From positions 1 to 6,485 of the forward strand of contig JAGAEB010000142.1 in assembly GCA_017613335.1 (NCBI GenBank): a DNA stretch of 6,485 nucleotides, in the 5' to 3' direction. The notes beneath the pieces were generated by a model. That model was not told where the DNA came from, ran no database searches, and saw only the letters and a program-made list of their open reading frames with translations. This DNA is from Methanosarcinaceae archaeon (GTDB lineage Archaea > Halobacteriota > Methanosarcinia > Methanosarcinales > Methanosarcinaceae). Positions within the stretch are counted from its first letter, which is position 1. Each line of letters opens with the position of its first letter. Shown piece after piece: positions 5,539 to 6,485 of this stretch. Both the position numbers and the translations under genes were made by a program.

Positions 5539-5708
5539 GGTATTGGGAGTTTCCATAGCCGTTTGAAAATACATCATTGATTTTCATGATATATCTTAAA
5601 CCTGTACTGTAATACGGTCATTGTCATGCGCTGCATGTCATATACCGCACATATGTACAATACCTTTAAGGCACAGTATCGTACAATATATACAGTCAAA
5701 ATACGGAC

Positions 5709-5741
5709 AGACCGCCGCTCTGCGCCCGCAGCAGCCGGTCT
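5709..5741 (+). other. GC-rich stem-loop upstream of hdrC
   Basis: AGACCG (5709-5714) pairs with CGGTCT (5736-5741). Inside, CTGC (5720-5723) pairs with GCAG (5728-5731) around the loop GCCC. It would be transcribed only if hdrC starts from one of its upstream promoters. Confidence 0.4.
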
Positions 5742-5781
5742 TCCTGTACCATCAATCAATTTTATTCAACATTTTCCGTAC

Positions 5782-5810
5782 CGCCTGCTCTCTTCACGGG
5801 AGCATCGGCG
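5782..5810 (+). other. 11-bp bulged stem-loop just before the hdrC ribosome site
   Basis: TGCTCTC (5786-5792) pairs with GGGAGCA (5798-5804), with one G-U pair, around the loop TTCAC. CGCC (5782-5785) pairs with GGCG (5807-5810) past a 2-nt bulge. It ends 7 nt before AGGAAGGA. It could shape translation or mRNA stability of hdrC, or be a DNA-level site if transcription starts near 5789. Confidence 0.45.
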
Positions 5811-5817
5811 ACTTTTC

Positions 5818-5825
5818 AGGAAGGA
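5818..5825 (+). promoter_or_regulatory. Ribosome binding site of hdrC
   Basis: AGGAAGGA sits 6 nt before ATG 5832 but directly abuts ATG 5826. The spacing favours ATG 5832 as the real start. Confidence 0.7.
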
Positions 5826-5831
5826 ATGAAT

Positions 5832-6353
5832 ATGACAGGTCCGATAGACTCCTCAGAGTTCGACAAGACATTTTTTGAAGAGATCAGTCAGGAAAAAGGT
5901 GCCGAAAAGCTCCGTCTCTGTTTCAACTGCAACGGATGCTCCACCGGATGCCCGATGACCGATCTCGAAAGCAATTTCAGCATGAAAAAATTCCTCCGTC
6001 TGGCAGGTCTCGGCTTAAAAGACCGTATCCTCAGCGACCCCTACCTCTGGTACTGCACCACCTGTTACAAATGCCAGGAACGCTGCCCTGAAGAGGTCCT
6101 CAACGTCGATACGCTCCTGAAGATCAGGACGATGGCCGTCAAAGAAGGTCACATGCTCGCGCCGCACAGAGGCACCGCCCAAAACGTTGTCAGAACAGGA
6201 CACGGCGTTCCGATCAACGATGCAACGAAACAGAGACGCATCGACCTCGGCCTTGCCGAGATCCCGCCGACCGTCCACATGTATCCGGAAGCTTACGACG
6301 AGGTCAAAAAACTCGTTGAAGCATGCGGATTTGACGAACTGATCAAAGAATAA
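5832..6353 (+). CDS. hdrC: Heterodisulfide reductase subunit C
   Basis: A protein of 173 aa from ATG 5832 (175 from ATG 5826, which lacks proper ribosome-site spacing). HdrC is the small iron-sulfur subunit of soluble HdrABC, which reduces CoM-S-S-CoB at the end of methanogenesis and couples this to ferredoxin reduction by electron bifurcation. It relays electrons between HdrA and HdrB. Both [4Fe-4S] ligand sets are intact: C30-X2-C33-X2-C36-X3-C40 (CFNCNGCSTGCP) and C75-X2-C78-X2-C81-X3-C85 (CTTCYKCQERCP). The C-terminal part (HRGTAQNVVRTGHGVPIND) is typical of the family. There is no membrane segment. hdrB often follows hdrC, but here only 31 bp separate the stop from an 18-bp tandem array and no hdrB start is visible. 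Confidence 0.95.
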   Translation: MTGPIDSSEFDKTFFEEISQEKGAEKLRLCFNCNGCSTGCPMTDLESNFSMKKFLRLAGLGLKDRILSDPYLWYCTTCYKCQERCPEEVLNVDTLLKIRTMAVKEGHMLAPHRGTAQNVVRTGHGVPINDATKQRRIDLGLAEIPPTVHMYPEAYDEVKKLVEACGFDELIKE

Positions 6354-6383
6354 GCCAAAACCGAAATGATCAGCAGCGGCTGT

Positions 6384-6485
6384 AATGACTGCATCAGCTT
6401 CAATGACTGCATCAGCTTCAATGACTGCATCAGCTTCAATGACTGCATCAGCTTCAATGACTGCATCAGCTTCAATGACTGCATC
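6384..6485. repeat. 18-bp tandem array running off the window
   Basis: Units of AATGACTGCATCAGCTTC start at 6384, 6402, 6420, 6438, 6456 and 6474; the last is cut by the window edge. Units are identical as far as seen. A degenerate AATGATCAGCAGC copy may precede them at 6365. The period is a multiple of 3: one plus frame would encode repeated MTASAS, another NDCISF, and the minus strand MQSLKL. No ribosome site supports translation, so coding status is open. The array begins 31 bp after the hdrC stop. Confidence 0.92.

Larger units (their letters stand above)
5367..5831. other. Intergenic stretch between the 31-bp array and hdrC
   Basis: About 465 bp with no convincing gene; the short open frames show no family pattern and no ribosome site. 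It is more AT-rich than the genes. It holds a TTGTTA/TAACAA dyad (5397-5412), a TATA element (5530-5538), a TGAAAAT/ATTTTCA hairpin (5564-5586), CATGC/GCATG (5625-5637), several GTAC motifs (near 5603, 5655, 5682 and 5746), a TATA-like AATATATA (5685-5692) and two GC-rich stem-loops close to hdrC. No tRNA is seen. It is most likely the hdrC control region; a small RNA cannot be excluded. Confidence 0.6.

Noticed and set aside
5306..5539. A 77-codon plus-strand frame starting in the 31-bp array
   Set aside because: Its first codons are repeat sequence, there is no ribosome site, and the protein resembles no family I know.
6293..6484. Minus-strand frame with repeated MQSLKL
   Set aside because: Its distal part is antisense to hdrC and no start or ribosome site can be seen; it is open mainly because the 18-bp period keeps frame. 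Kept only as a question about the array.

Overview
The window most likely comes from a methanogenic euryarchaeon, probably of the Methanomicrobiales or a close relative. The evidence is the gene content: sn-glycerol-1-phosphate dehydrogenase (archaeal lipid stereochemistry), heterodisulfide reductase subunit C (methanogenesis), the archaeal families UPF0179 and DUF2150 (the latter recognised from memory), and a short stand-alone parvulin. Archaeal-type TATA elements and a poly-T terminator fit this. The order-level placement is inference.

Layout. 1-290 is an AT-rich tandem array. 328-663 (+) is a small ModE-like winged-helix protein. It converges on, and overlaps the tail of, 430-1938 (-), a fusion of a THEP1-like NTPase with a MobA/MocA-like nucleotidyltransferase. 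1939-2135 holds two dyads and the poly-T terminator of 2136-2831 (-), a DUF2150-like protein. 3049-3492 (-, UPF0179) and 3547-4662 (-, egsA) are probably one transcript. 4663-4886 is the divergent control region before 4887-5216 (+), a parvulin prolyl isomerase. A 31-bp array (5166-5366) covers the isomerase's 3' end. About 465 bp without a convincing gene follow, then hdrC (5832-6353, +). An 18-bp array starts 31 bp after hdrC and runs off the window.

How the genes relate. The ModE-like protein and the NTPase/nucleotidyltransferase fusion look like a molybdenum or tungsten cofactor pair; methanogens need such cofactors for formylmethanofuran dehydrogenase and formate dehydrogenase. egsA makes the glycerophosphate backbone of archaeal lipids. 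hdrC belongs to the CoM-S-S-CoB reduction step. The rest is housekeeping or unknown.

The most unusual feature is the non-coding DNA. Three unrelated tandem arrays with different periods (23/13, 31 and 18 bp) lie in 6.5 kb, each beside a gene end, and both window edges fall inside an array. The 31-bp array places GATC every 10-11 bp, one per helical turn, and has replaced the isomerase's normal stop codon. No CRISPR, IS element, tRNA or rRNA was seen.
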